Shown piece after piece: positions 6,811 to 14,942 of a stretch of DNA of 24,730 nucleotides; the stretch's first letter is position 1, and each line of letters begins with the position of its first letter. Location: positions 1 through 24,730 of the forward strand of contig CAYQKF010000074.1 in assembly GCA_964417935.1 (NCBI GenBank), written 5' to 3'. The notes under the pieces were generated by a model that ran no database searches, was not told where the DNA came from, and saw nothing but the letters and a program-made list of their open reading frames with translations. This DNA is from NIOZ-UU13 sp964417935 (GTDB lineage Bacteria; Planctomycetota; Phycisphaerae; Sedimentisphaerales; Anaerobacaceae). The translations under genes and the position numbers were made by a program.

Positions 6811-7779
6811 ACGAGTGTTCTTAGACAGAATATACTCTTTTGTTTTTAAGACTGCTTCCGGGTCCGTTTCAAACGGCAGACATCCCGTCCCAATACAAAC
6901 CCTCTCTCTATTGTTGGCCAGTTCCAATACTCTGTCAACTTCCTTTTCGACATCTTCAAAATTTTTTGCTGTCATCGGTCTCGGGTCCATATTGATTCTG
7001 ACCATCACGTCGGGATGTGCTCGCATTTTTTCCATAAAGATTTGCTGGTCTGTTCCAGCCGGACAACATACATATCCTGTTCCCGTCTCCATAATTGAGT
7101 CAAGAATTGGGGCGGTGTTACCACCGATAATGCAGGGAACAGGATGGCCGACGATCACTGATGTCTCTTCCATAATCTTTTTAAGAGCACCAAGCTCGAT
7201 GTCCCTGAAGTTATCCGGGGACAGAAATGGTGGTACCGCTGCCGATTCAAAAAAGGCAATATCCAAACCCCGGCGAACGACTTCTTTGCAAAACTCGACT
7301 TGTCCGGTCACAAGATGGCTTAGAGTTCGGGCAACCAGGTCAGGATTGGTTTGAACCTCGCACAATATATTATCAAATCCCATTAGATTTGTTGCTAACG
7401 AAAACGGACCGCTCAATGGTATTCTGACATCGGCCTGGGGACATTCATCGGCAATACGCCTGGCAGCTTCTATAACCATCGGAATGCGACCATCGGTTTT
7501 AGGATTAAACGGCCCCAAAGCAATTAGCTCTTTTGCCGTCGAATAGGGATGTTTGGAGATGGCAGGAACACCGGTGCCGGTCGGCTTGTCAACGGTAGCA
7601 CCGTACGCCTCGGCTTCCAGGTTATAAATGTCTATGCCAACCACGACAGGGCGATGATTGTAGAGACGAAACGCTTCAATGTGAGCTTTTGATAGAAGCC
7701 GAGAGTTTCGCGATACTTCCCAGGGGGTTTTGCCAATCAATCCGGCAGCGTGTTCATATACCGATGGTGAGAACTGCAT
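6802..7779 (-). CDS. Uroporphyrinogen-decarboxylase family protein (second copy)
   Basis: A 325-residue URO-D superfamily protein, closer to MtaA-type proteins than the other copy. Seen are RPVVVGIDIYNLEAEAYG (43-60), DVRIPLSGPFSLATNLMGF (117-135), the segment CIIGGNTAPILDSIMETG (216-233) and IGTGCLPFET (296-305). In MtaA-like methyltransferases the corresponding segment reads HICGxTxPIL, with His and Cys binding zinc. Here these become Ile217 and Gly219, while the distal Cys300 is kept, so classical zinc-thiolate methyl transfer looks compromised. The segment before PLSGPFS lacks the HemE substrate arginines. The ribosome site is AAAGG about 11 nt before the ATG. It sits 26 bp from the dehydrogenase gene upstream and 56 bp from the transporter downstream. 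A role in methyl or carboxyl chemistry on the pathway substrate is inference. Confidence 0.8.
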   Translation of the reverse strand: MQFSPSVYEHAAGLIGKTPWEVSRNSRLLSKAHIEAFRLYNHRPVVVGIDIYNLEAEAYGATVDKPTGTGVPAISKHPYSTAKELIALGPFNPKTDGRIPMVIEAARRIADECPQADVRIPLSGPFSLATNLMGFDNILCEVQTNPDLVARTLSHLVTGQVEFCKEVVRRGLDIAFFESAAVPPFLSPDNFRDIELGALKKIMEETSVIVGHPVPCIIGGNTAPILDSIMETGTGYVCCPAGTDQQIFMEKMRAHPDVMVRINMDPRPMTAKNFEDVEKEVDRVLELANNRERVCIGTGCLPFETDPEAVLKTKEYILSKNTRAT

Positions 7780-7805
7780 GCGCGTTTGTTCCTTTCCTAA
7801 TTGAT

Positions 7806-8684
7806 TTACGGTTTTATTCTGCGTTCAATCTCCCGAATGACTGCGGAGTTGTCCAAATCCCCATCGCCCGCCGCTATTGCTTTTTCCAGGACGTCCAGGT
7901 GCACTTTTGAGAGTGGTAACTCTTGCTCTGCTTTTTCTGCGTATTTGAGGATAATCGAAACGTCCTTGTAGTGCTGCCGAAGTCTTGCCTGGGTGGTGAA
8001 ATCGCCGTCTAACATCTTTTTGCCCTTGATGTCCATAGCGGCTGAATAAGCGGGCGTAACTTTGAGCATCTCAAGAAAGGCCTCCGGGTCAAGGCCCAAT
8101 TTGCTCGCAAAAACAAGTCCTTCGGCCAAAGCCAGTCGGTTCAGTCCAAGGACCAGATTGCTGGCGAGTTTTGCTCTGGAGCCGTTGCCGGACGGGCCTA
8201 AGTAAAATGTCTTCTTGGCAGCGACTCGAAAAATATCCATGCACTTTTCGAATGCAGCCTTGTCACCAGCAACCATAAAAACTACGTCTCGGTCCCTTAG
8301 CTGCCGGCTGGAGCCGGAAAAAGGGGCGTCCAGGAAATAGATGCCTCGCCTGGCGAGGCGTTGTGCCAGCGCCGCCGTTTCATCAGGCTCGCCGGTGGTC
8401 GTATCAATAATATATCTCGGAAGTGTCTTGGCCTCCAGAATCCCGCCAGGGCCTTCGACAACCTGCAGTACAACATCCGTATCCGGCAGCGAAAGGACAA
8501 TGTGCTCGACCTGCTCGGCAACCTCCGCCGGACTGCCCAGAGCATTTCCGCCCAACTGTTCAAGGTGCTCACATTTTGCCGAGTCGATGTCAAAGCCGAC
8601 GACATCAAACTCTTCGGCCAGCAGACGCTCTGCCATAGCCGTACCGACGAGACCAAGACCAACAAGTCCGATGCTTGAAGTCAC
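7806..8684 (-). CDS. 3-hydroxyisobutyrate-dehydrogenase-family NAD(P)-dependent oxidoreductase
   Basis: A 292-residue beta-hydroxyacid dehydrogenase of normal length. The N-terminal Rossmann motif is GLGLVG (G9-x-G11-x-x-G14), with D31 or D33 at the end of the second strand favouring NAD. The substrate motif is DAPFSGS (119-125), a variant of the family's DAPVSGG. The catalytic region GSRAKLASNLVLGLN carries Lys172 and Asn176. Family members oxidise 3-hydroxyisobutyrate, tartronate semialdehyde/glycerate, sulfolactaldehyde and similar short hydroxyacids. The substrate here cannot be told from sequence. The start is GTG, with AAAGGAC 7 nt upstream. Its place between a symporter and URO-D genes suggests a step in degradation of an imported sugar acid. 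Confidence 0.9.
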   Translation of the reverse strand: MTSSIGLVGLGLVGTAMAERLLAEEFDVVGFDIDSAKCEHLEQLGGNALGSPAEVAEQVEHIVLSLPDTDVVLQVVEGPGGILEAKTLPRYIIDTTTGEPDETAALAQRLARRGIYFLDAPFSGSSRQLRDRDVVFMVAGDKAAFEKCMDIFRVAAKKTFYLGPSGNGSRAKLASNLVLGLNRLALAEGLVFASKLGLDPEAFLEMLKVTPAYSAAMDIKGKKMLDGDFTTQARLRQHYKDVSIILKYAEKAEQELPLSKVHLDVLEKAIAAGDGDLDNSAVIREIERRIKP

Positions 8685-8715
8685 TCTGCTGTCCTTTCTT
8701 TATATTTAGTATCTG

Positions 8716-8820
8716 TTGCGGAAAACGAAAATCGACGATGTCACCCCTGCGAAAGCAGGGGTCCAGAGCGAAAAAGCTGGATTCCCGCTTCCGCGGGAAT
8801 GACAAATACTGTTTCCGCAA
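8716..8820. repeat. Nested inverted-repeat element, dRS3-like core
   Basis: Outer arms TTGCGGAAA (8716-8724) and TTTCCGCAA (8812-8820) enclose two hairpins: CCCCTGC-GAAA-GCAGGGG (8744-8761) and ATTCCC-N8-GGGAAT (8781-8800). The second matches the ATTCCC(N8)GGGAAT pattern of Neisseria dRS3 repeats, and the same kind of element is scattered in many other bacteria. It fills most of the gap between the symporter and dehydrogenase genes. It could form a strong mRNA structure there. Confidence 0.75.
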
Positions 8821-8826
8821 AAGTAA

Positions 8827-10479
8827 CTATTTAAGTATTGCCAACATCACCAGGATACAGGCCAGGCAGATTCCTAATGTAACCACAAAGCCCACCCAGG
8901 ACTGGCGCGAGGGCTTGACGACGAAAAGCCCGCCGGCAGTGAGCCATTGGTTCGATGCAGGCACTGCCTCATCCAAAGGCAGTTCAAGTTTCTCGTCCTG
9001 CCCGATGGGGACATAAATCTTTGTGAAGAACTTCTCTATCGTTTCACGGCTCGGCGGCTTTGTTACAAGGCTGCCGATTACACCGGCGAGCACGCCAACC
9101 ACGATCGGAACGCCAATCGTAACGTCCCGGCTGCAGCCGAGAACATAACGGCTAACCAGGAACGTACCCGAAGCCAGAATCGTGCTGGAAAACATTCCCG
9201 TCGTGTTCATCCGCCGCCAGAGGATACCCATAGCCGTGGAAATACCCACCAGACTGAGGATGTTGAAATAATCGAGGATTGCTTTGACTAGGTTGCTCCG
9301 CATCAGAATCGCTCCGCCGAGCGCCAAAAGGGCGATGACAACACCTATTATTCGGGTTACACGCACCAACTGATTCTCATCGGCCTTGGGATTAAAATAA
9401 ACGCGATAGATATTTTGGGAAAAGAGCCCCGCGACTGTCACCTGGACGGCATCGCCGGAGGACATTGCCGCCGCCATCACGCAGGCCAGCATCACACCCT
9501 GAAGCTCGGGCCTTAGTAACCCGCGAATCGAATCACCAAAGGCAGCGTCTTTATGGATTGCCAAACCTTCGTTGAGCAGGTATGCCAGCCAGCACAATCC
9601 AAGCACGCACCAGCCTATCGTGCAGATGCGTTTGAGTATGTTGCCGTAGGTAAAGCCGACCCGACCCGCCCATTCGGTCTTGCCCGCTGCACAAACGCTC
9701 ATCAGATGCGGAAACGCCAGCGCCGTCAGCGGAGCGTTGATAGACAACAACAGCACCGTAAGCAAACTAAATTCTTTCGGGTCGAACAATCTGAGGTAAC
9801 CGTCGCCTTGTGCCCCTAATGTCGCTCGCACCCCGGTCATGCCGTCCACACGGCCGAGGGCGACAGGAATGGCAATGAACGACAAAGCGATAATCATTAA
9901 GCCCTGAATCATATCGGTGCGGATTGCCGCGATTATCCCGCCCCAATAACTATAGATTATGAACACCGCCGTGGTGACAAGGAGGATACCGAAGAACCAA
10001 AGATCGCTTTCGGCCATCAGCGCCTTGCCCATTACGCCCTGCACGGTGCGAGTTGTCGCAAGCATCACGCCTGCCAAGAAAACGATCATTCCCACCGCCG
10101 CGACGATAATGTACAGCACACTGGCCGAGCTGCCGAAACGCTCCCGGAAGAAGTCGGCCATCGTCAGGCACCGCATCCGCCGAATTATCGGTGCGATAAT
10201 CCAGTAGAAGGGCGTCCCGAACAGCCACATCCATGAGACCCATATACCAGAAGCCCCGCTTACAACACCTTGGCTCATCACTCCCGCCACGTTACCCGGA
10301 TGGGTTCCCGCGCCGAAGGCGTGCATCACCATCATTGGCCAGCCGAATCGGCGATTGCCCAACAGGTAACCTTCCTGGTTGTGTATGCCCCGCTTGCTCC
10401 ACCAGCCCATCAAGAGCATTCCGGCAAAGTATAATATGAGCACAATCCAGATTGCGTAGTGTAAACCGAGGAACTCCAT
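8827..10479 (-). CDS. Sodium:solute symporter (SSS family)
   Basis: A 550-residue inner-membrane carrier with about 13 hydrophobic segments, the usual size for the sodium:solute symporter family. The N-terminal helix is followed by the signature region GIHNQEGYLLGNRRFGWPMMVMHAFGAGTHPGNVAG (31-66), where SSS proteins have the D/E-x-F/Y-LAGR-x-LPWW pattern and the first sodium/substrate helix. MADFFRERFGS and YSYWGGIIAAIRTDMIQG are further SSS landmarks. Members import sugars, sugar acids, amino acids or carboxylates with sodium. Placed next to a Gfo/Idh dehydrogenase and after a secreted glycoside hydrolase, import of the released sugar is the likely job. AAGGAG sits 5 nt before the ATG. Confidence 0.9.
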   Translation of the reverse strand: MEFLGLHYAIWIVLILYFAGMLLMGWWSKRGIHNQEGYLLGNRRFGWPMMVMHAFGAGTHPGNVAGVMSQGVVSGASGIWVSWMWLFGTPFYWIIAPIIRRMRCLTMADFFRERFGSSASVLYIIVAAVGMIVFLAGVMLATTRTVQGVMGKALMAESDLWFFGILLVTTAVFIIYSYWGGIIAAIRTDMIQGLMIIALSFIAIPVALGRVDGMTGVRATLGAQGDGYLRLFDPKEFSLLTVLLLSINAPLTALAFPHLMSVCAAGKTEWAGRVGFTYGNILKRICTIGWCVLGLCWLAYLLNEGLAIHKDAAFGDSIRGLLRPELQGVMLACVMAAAMSSGDAVQVTVAGLFSQNIYRVYFNPKADENQLVRVTRIIGVVIALLALGGAILMRSNLVKAILDYFNILSLVGISTAMGILWRRMNTTGMFSSTILASGTFLVSRYVLGCSRDVTIGVPIVVGVLAGVIGSLVTKPPSRETIEKFFTKIYVPIGQDEKLELPLDEAVPASNQWLTAGGLFVVKPSRQSWVGFVVTLGICLACILVMLAILK

Positions 10480-10490
10480 ATTTACTCCTT

Positions 10491-10548
10491 ATGCTCGATG
10501 CCGGATACTCGATACTCGATGCTCGATACTTGATGCTCGATGAGCATC
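10491..10548. repeat. Short tandem ATGCTCGAT/ATACTCGAT repeats with hairpin
   Basis: The gap between the Gfo/Idh and symporter genes is filled by variants of ATGCTCGAT and ATACTCGAT in tandem. It ends in GATGCTC-GAT-GAGCATC (10532-10548), a perfect 7-bp stem with a 3-nt loop. The block lies just upstream of the symporter ribosome site on the coding strand. Such repeats are prone to slippage and are found scattered in some bacterial genomes. Confidence 0.7.
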
Positions 10549-10566
10549 GGGTATTCAGTATCAAAT

Positions 10567-11748
10567 TTAAAACGTTTTAAGGGGGACTTCGGTCCCTGTT
10601 TTTTCAGCCGAGACGTATGCGCTGTAAATAGTCGAGATGGCATCGGCGGCCAGGTTGCTGTTACTTTCCAGCGGGTCACCGTACGCAATGGTCCTGTAGA
10701 AGGCCTCCATTTCCTGCGGGTAACCTGTGAACCAGTCCTCATCGGGCGACGGGTTCGACCAGCCTTGTTTTGTGCCGGTCTTTTCCACTACATATATATC
10801 GGCGAAATACGCATCCACCGGGTTGTAAGTTTTCATCACTGTGTTCGGGTTGATGTTGCAGATAGTCCGGTGGTTGTTCGCTGCGACTTCGAGCCAGTTA
10901 TGGATGCCGCCTAAAACAATATCAGAGGCGAAGATGTCGGCGATAGTGCCGTCTTCAAAGACGATGTGCATCAAAGAAAAGTCATCGATATCGTGGTAGT
11001 CTGCCCGAATATGCCCCTTGTCCTCGAAGTTCTCCAGTCGTGTCAGAGCGGCTGTGCGGGCGGACACCGCTTTCGGTCGAATAGATTTGCCGTTGCGAGC
11101 ATTTCCTTCCACCCGCTTTAGATAAAGCGCCGCTGTCAGCGGGTGACATCCCTTGCCTATCATTACGCCGCCGCCGGAGAACTTCCAGTAGGCATACGTC
11201 ACGGCGTGCGAGCCGGAGTGTGCCTCTTCGCCGTGGAGCCAGAGAATCTGTGCGCCGGTTTTTTCGATAATCTCCCTCTCCTTTTGAATCGAAGGTGCAT
11301 AAATCCAGTTCTCGGCGTATAGTATCCGGCCTTTGCTTTTGGATTCTGCTTCGAGCATGCGCTCGATACTCGCAATGGAGTGGTCGAGTGCATCCTGCTT
11401 AGGGAAGGTATCGCCGTTGAAATCCTCCGAGCCGTCGCCGAAGTAGCCGGTGAGTGGTTTTTCCACGATGGCAAATTTGTCCCGCTCAAGGGCGGCAACC
11501 GCAATGGGCTCATGGGCCACCGGCGGAGTACAGACGTGAATGACATCGGCCTTATCGATAAGCTCTTCCAGGCTATCATAAGCTCGTATCTCTCGCTTTT
11601 TCGCATACGATTTTGCCTGCTCGGTGTCTATTGCGAAAACGCCTTCTACCTCGACGTTAATATCGTGGACTTTCTTCAGGCATTCGAAATGAAAGGTGGC
11701 GGCAAAACCGGCCCCGATAATCCCGGTACGAATAGTCTTCTTTTGCAT
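10567..11748 (-). CDS. Gfo/Idh/MocA-family NAD(P)-dependent oxidoreductase
   Basis: A 393-residue sugar dehydrogenase-type protein. The Rossmann start is TGIIGAGFAATFHFECL (8-24), with DVIHVCTPPVAHEPIAVAAL (68-87) and the family EKP motif (96-98) carrying the catalytic-region Lys97. SGGGVMIGKGCHPLTAALYL contains His202, equivalent to the conserved GxHxxD/GCHP segment of the C-terminal domain. An acidic insertion (about 101-127) after EKP is longer than in most relatives. The family oxidises or epimerises sugars and sugar derivatives using a tightly or loosely bound nicotinamide cofactor. The substrate is not readable, but its place between transporter and glycoside hydrolase makes it a probable first oxidation step. 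AAAGGAG precedes the ATG by 7 nt. Confidence 0.9.
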   Translation of the reverse strand: MQKKTIRTGIIGAGFAATFHFECLKKVHDINVEVEGVFAIDTEQAKSYAKKREIRAYDSLEELIDKADVIHVCTPPVAHEPIAVAALERDKFAIVEKPLTGYFGDGSEDFNGDTFPKQDALDHSIASIERMLEAESKSKGRILYAENWIYAPSIQKEREIIEKTGAQILWLHGEEAHSGSHAVTYAYWKFSGGGVMIGKGCHPLTAALYLKRVEGNARNGKSIRPKAVSARTAALTRLENFEDKGHIRADYHDIDDFSLMHIVFEDGTIADIFASDIVLGGIHNWLEVAANNHRTICNINPNTVMKTYNPVDAYFADIYVVEKTGTKQGWSNPSPDEDWFTGYPQEMEAFYRTIAYGDPLESNSNLAADAISTIYSAYVSAEKTGTEVPLKTF

Positions 11749-11766
11749 CCAGTGTCTCCTTTATTG

Positions 11767-12396
11767 TTACTGATAGTTCGTGAACTGTCTCATCAGTATT
11801 TCTGCGGTCCATTTTGTTGCCCGTGCAACTACTTCCGGGCAGTCGCGATTTATCTTCTTCCTAACATCCCTACATAATACGTTTCCATACTCCTTTTCAA
11901 ACTGTTTGTACACCTGCCGAATCAGGGTATGAGATAACTTGGTGTTTCCAAATTTATTTGCGCCGCAGAGCCAGCCGATGACCATACCTAAACCGGTGAA
12001 GGCCCCGCAATTTTGTATGTCGCTAGGTGTTGCTCCGCCGTCCAGACAACTGGCTGCTCTGAACAGGTCCTTGTCTTCGGGAATAAAGTCAATAGATTTT
12101 TGCAGCGCGGCAACAGTGCATCGGCAGCATCCTCCATGCTCTTTTTCAAACTTATGACCAATCTTATACGCTTTCTCAATTATTTCTTGTCCCTTATCAC
12201 CGATATCAAATTGGGTCTCTTCGCCCAACACCTTGAACTCAGGCTGATTTTTCTGCGCACCTCCAGCTTCTTGTGGCAGCAGAGCGCCGATTGTGTATAT
12301 TCCCACCGTCTGGATAAGTCCACGTCTGCCGTAACATAGTCTTTTATCCAGGTGATTTTTGGTGCTTCGGTTCGTCTTCATTCTATAGCTTATCAT
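11767..12396 (-). CDS. C_GCAxxG_C_C family redox protein with possible Tat signal
   Basis: A 209-residue Cys-rich protein. The family signature is visible as Cys90/91/93 (GGCCRCTVAALQ), Cys117 in SCLDGGATPSDIQNCGAFTG, Cys130-Gly-Ala and Gly135, then Cys144 and two later Cys residues (NVLC, NRDC). The motif-named C_GCAxxG_C_C family is thought to be redox-active, but no reaction is established. The N-terminus has GRRGLIQTVGIYTIGALLPQEA (23-44): twin arginines, then a mildly hydrophobic stretch and a charged/polar exit. This resembles a Tat export signal, which would fit a folded cofactor-bearing protein. GGGG is 8 nt before the ATG. Spacing is 18 bp to the Gfo/Idh gene and 42 bp from the glycoside hydrolase, consistent with one operon. 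Confidence 0.8.
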   Translation of the reverse strand: MISYRMKTNRSTKNHLDKRLCYGRRGLIQTVGIYTIGALLPQEAGGAQKNQPEFKVLGEETQFDIGDKGQEIIEKAYKIGHKFEKEHGGCCRCTVAALQKSIDFIPEDKDLFRAASCLDGGATPSDIQNCGAFTGLGMVIGWLCGANKFGNTKLSHTLIRQVYKQFEKEYGNVLCRDVRKKINRDCPEVVARATKWTAEILMRQFTNYQ

Positions 12397-12438
12397 AGTA
12401 TCATCCCCTTTTCTGTTTTAGTATATTTTGTACCCGGG

Positions 12439-14874
12439 TCAGTTATCATGTTGGTCTTTTCGAATATCACCTAACGACAGAGCACCGCGTGGTCCGATTC
12501 GGCTGCCGAAAATCTTTATACCGCCCAATCGGCCTCGGAATTGTCGGTCCTTGCCGTGCTGCTGTATGCTTTCGTTATAGTTGCCGATGGTAAGCGTGCC
12601 GCTGCCTTTGCCCGTGGCGCCGCGGCTATAACTGTTCGTTCTGTCAAGCTGGGCGGGTGTATCAACATCACCGAAGTACCAGCGGACATTATCCTTTGCC
12701 CTGGTTCCATCGTAAGTAACTGCAAAGAAACTCCACCGACCGATACGCAGTTTTTTTGATGAGCTGTCGTTGCTTATGCGGTCGGGCCATTCGTTTACAG
12801 CAAGACGCAGCCGACCATCCCGCAGACAGACCAGGTCAAATCCTGAGCGGTTATAGTTCAAATTGAACACGAGGCGGTTGCCGCCGCTTCCGGTCTTTAA
12901 GCTGGAAGGGTTTGCCCAGCCCAAAATTGTAAAAGACCGCAATCCTTCCAGTGCCTTGATAGGTTTGTCCCCGACGGAAATCCACTTCCAAGGCTCGCCA
13001 TCCCCGAAGTTATAGGCCCCGTCTTTGGCCCGGATGATTTTGCCGTGAAGTTTTGTGTGTGGACTATCGCCATCTTTAAATCCGACCCGTACGATGGGCG
13101 AGCCGGTCGCCCGGTCCGCAGCGATAGCCAGAGCAGTACTGGCAGAGAGTCCGTTATCGTCAGTAACGGTCAGCATTGCTGTATAGAGACCCGGCTTCTC
13201 GTAAACGTGGGCTGGATTTGGCTCGGATGAAGATGCTCCATCTCCGAATTCCCACCGAGGCCGAAGTTTGGTCGGCGTTGAGAATTGCACTTTAAGGGGA
13301 GCTGTGCCTTCTGTTGGATTGGCAGATGCTTTTATGTCAGGTCTCATTTTCTCGCCGGGGGCATAAACGGATAAACGCAGGAGGTAGTTGGCCCTGGGCG
13401 GGGTAAAGCTGAATCGACCAGGTTCGGCATTTCCCATCGGGGTGACGGTCATATTCCAGGTGTCGATGCCGTCAACCTTGTACGGTCTCGGGACCGGAAG
13501 CTCTAAGGTTACCGCTGTCTGCGTGGTAAAGTAGATGAAATAAAGCTCGCCGGCTTTTGAAAGCAGATAGCTGCCGGAGGGAAGCTCACGAGGTTCCATC
13601 TGGGCAAACGGCGTCGGCTCCATTATCTTTTTCAGGAAAGTAATCCTGGCCGGACTTTGCCCATGCAGCACGCCGCCTTTTGACCACCAGAGGATATCTT
13701 TGGGGTGCTTGTAAGTCTCGCCGTGTCCGACATAACAGCCTTCGATGGTTCCCAGCCAGAATCTGTGGGTCAATTCCTGGGCGGTAATTTTGCCCCAGCC
13801 CTGCGGGATGTTCCCTTCATATTTGCACTCATCGAATACAATCGGTTTTTTGTATTTGTTTCGCCATTCTATGCCTCTTGCAAGGTCAGAGCTTTGGATG
13901 CTGGCGTGGGTAACCCAGGGCTTGTTGTGGTCGTAGAAGCCGCGGCAGTTATGAATACCGCGAAGGCGCTGGTATGGGTCGTACTTTTGGACGATTTGGA
14001 AGAAGCGGTCCCAGTCTGCCATAGTCTTTGACTTCATCAAATCATACTCATTGGCAAAGGACCACCACACATTGCGATAAGCCGCCAGCCGGGCGACGAT
14101 GTAACGCAGGTAACGGTCGTCGGTCTCGGAATCCATATTAGCATAGCCCCAGCGGTCGTATGGATGGAAGAGAATAAGGTCGGCCTCGATCCCCAAATCA
14201 CGCAAATCGCCGACGCACTTCTCAAAATGCTGAAAGAATTCGGGATTGAAACGGCTATAGTCCCAGTCTTTCAGTGGTTCTCCCTCGAAGGGATAGAACT
14301 CAGGCTCGTTTTTGTTGTAAGAATAGCTTTTGGGGAAGACACACATTCGCATCTTATTAAACGGCGCATCTTCGAGCGTGGCCAGCGTTTGTTCTTCCAT
14401 CGCGTTTCCCTGATGTGCCCAGGCATAGCAGGTAGTGCCGATTTGAAAATAAGGTGTGCCGTCGGCGTAGGCAAAGTGCCAGGTCTTGTGCACGCGAACA
14501 GGGCCGTGATTGCCCGGCGATGGTTCTACACAGGTGAATTTACCCGTTTTTCCACTGAGCTCTCTGCGGTTACTCTTTGTTACGTAGGTCCATTCGCCCA
14601 GCGCATCCGGCATAAACCGAATCCGATACACACCGTTTCCGTCGTAGAACCCTTCCGGCTTAAAAACTCGGCTGTGCTGCTTAAACTCAGCACTCAATTT
14701 TACATCAATAAATGGATTACCGCCTTCAGGCCCCTTTAGCGCCAGCTCGAAGATCCCCCAGCGGGGGGAATTAGATTCTCCTTCTGCTGTTGTCGTGGCG
14801 GCAAGCAGTGCCAAAAATACCAGAAGCAATAATTTAATCCGCCCAGGGCGGACTCGATTTAAACGCATTTTCAT
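12439..14874 (-). CDS. Secreted apiosidase-like glycoside hydrolase (DUF5060-DUF4038-PKD-LamG)
   Basis: An 811-residue exported protein. Signal peptide is about 1-32 (IKLLLLVFLALLAATTTAEG). Domains in order: DUF5060-type beta domain (about 37-115); a (beta/alpha)8 DUF4038/apiosidase-like catalytic domain (about 125-420) with WWSFANEYD giving a probable acid Glu276 and VFDECKYEG giving a probable nucleophile Glu349; a beta domain like DUF5605 (about 425-505); a PKD domain (about 515-590, WEFGDGASSSEPNPAHVYEKPG); and a LamG/concanavalin-like domain (about 595-795). Relatives act on plant cell-wall side chains, including apiose-containing pectin, but the substrate here is unknown. It is the extracellular or periplasmic first step of the operon. 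AAGGGAG lies 8 nt before the ATG. The gap of 68 bp from the PEP carboxykinase gene holds a GC-rich hairpin. Confidence 0.88.
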   Translation of the reverse strand: MKMRLNRVRPGRIKLLLLVFLALLAATTTAEGESNSPRWGIFELALKGPEGGNPFIDVKLSAEFKQHSRVFKPEGFYDGNGVYRIRFMPDALGEWTYVTKSNRRELSGKTGKFTCVEPSPGNHGPVRVHKTWHFAYADGTPYFQIGTTCYAWAHQGNAMEEQTLATLEDAPFNKMRMCVFPKSYSYNKNEPEFYPFEGEPLKDWDYSRFNPEFFQHFEKCVGDLRDLGIEADLILFHPYDRWGYANMDSETDDRYLRYIVARLAAYRNVWWSFANEYDLMKSKTMADWDRFFQIVQKYDPYQRLRGIHNCRGFYDHNKPWVTHASIQSSDLARGIEWRNKYKKPIVFDECKYEGNIPQGWGKITAQELTHRFWLGTIEGCYVGHGETYKHPKDILWWSKGGVLHGQSPARITFLKKIMEPTPFAQMEPRELPSGSYLLSKAGELYFIYFTTQTAVTLELPVPRPYKVDGIDTWNMTVTPMGNAEPGRFSFTPPRANYLLRLSVYAPGEKMRPDIKASANPTEGTAPLKVQFSTPTKLRPRWEFGDGASSSEPNPAHVYEKPGLYTAMLTVTDDNGLSASTALAIAADRATGSPIVRVGFKDGDSPHTKLHGKIIRAKDGAYNFGDGEPWKWISVGDKPIKALEGLRSFTILGWANPSSLKTGSGGNRLVFNLNYNRSGFDLVCLRDGRLRLAVNEWPDRISNDSSSKKLRIGRWSFFAVTYDGTRAKDNVRWYFGDVDTPAQLDRTNSYSRGATGKGSGTLTIGNYNESIQQHGKDRQFRGRLGGIKIFGSRIGPRGALSLGDIRKDQHDN

Positions 14875-14893
14875 ATCATTACTCCCTTCTAAA

Positions 14894-14934
14894 CCTGCGG
14901 TAAGCTTGTCCCCGCGAAAGCGGGGAACCGCAGG
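14894..14934. repeat. GC-rich double hairpin between pckG and the glycoside hydrolase
   Basis: The outer stem CCTGCGGT (14894-14901) pairs with ACCGCAGG (14927-14934). The inner stem CCCCGC (14910-14915) pairs with GCGGGG (14920-14925) through a GAAA tetraloop. There is no T-run in the direction of transcription, so it is more likely a processing or stability structure, or a relative of the dispersed element at 8744-8761 with the same GAAA-capped design. Confidence 0.55.
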
Positions 14935-14942
14935 CTAAATAT

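Noticed and set aside
8343..8360. Perfect GC-rich palindrome inside the dehydrogenase gene (GCCTCGCC and GGCGAGGC)
   Set aside because: It encodes ordinary residues (RLARRG) at a position where the family is normal in length, with no flanking duplication, so insertion is not supported.
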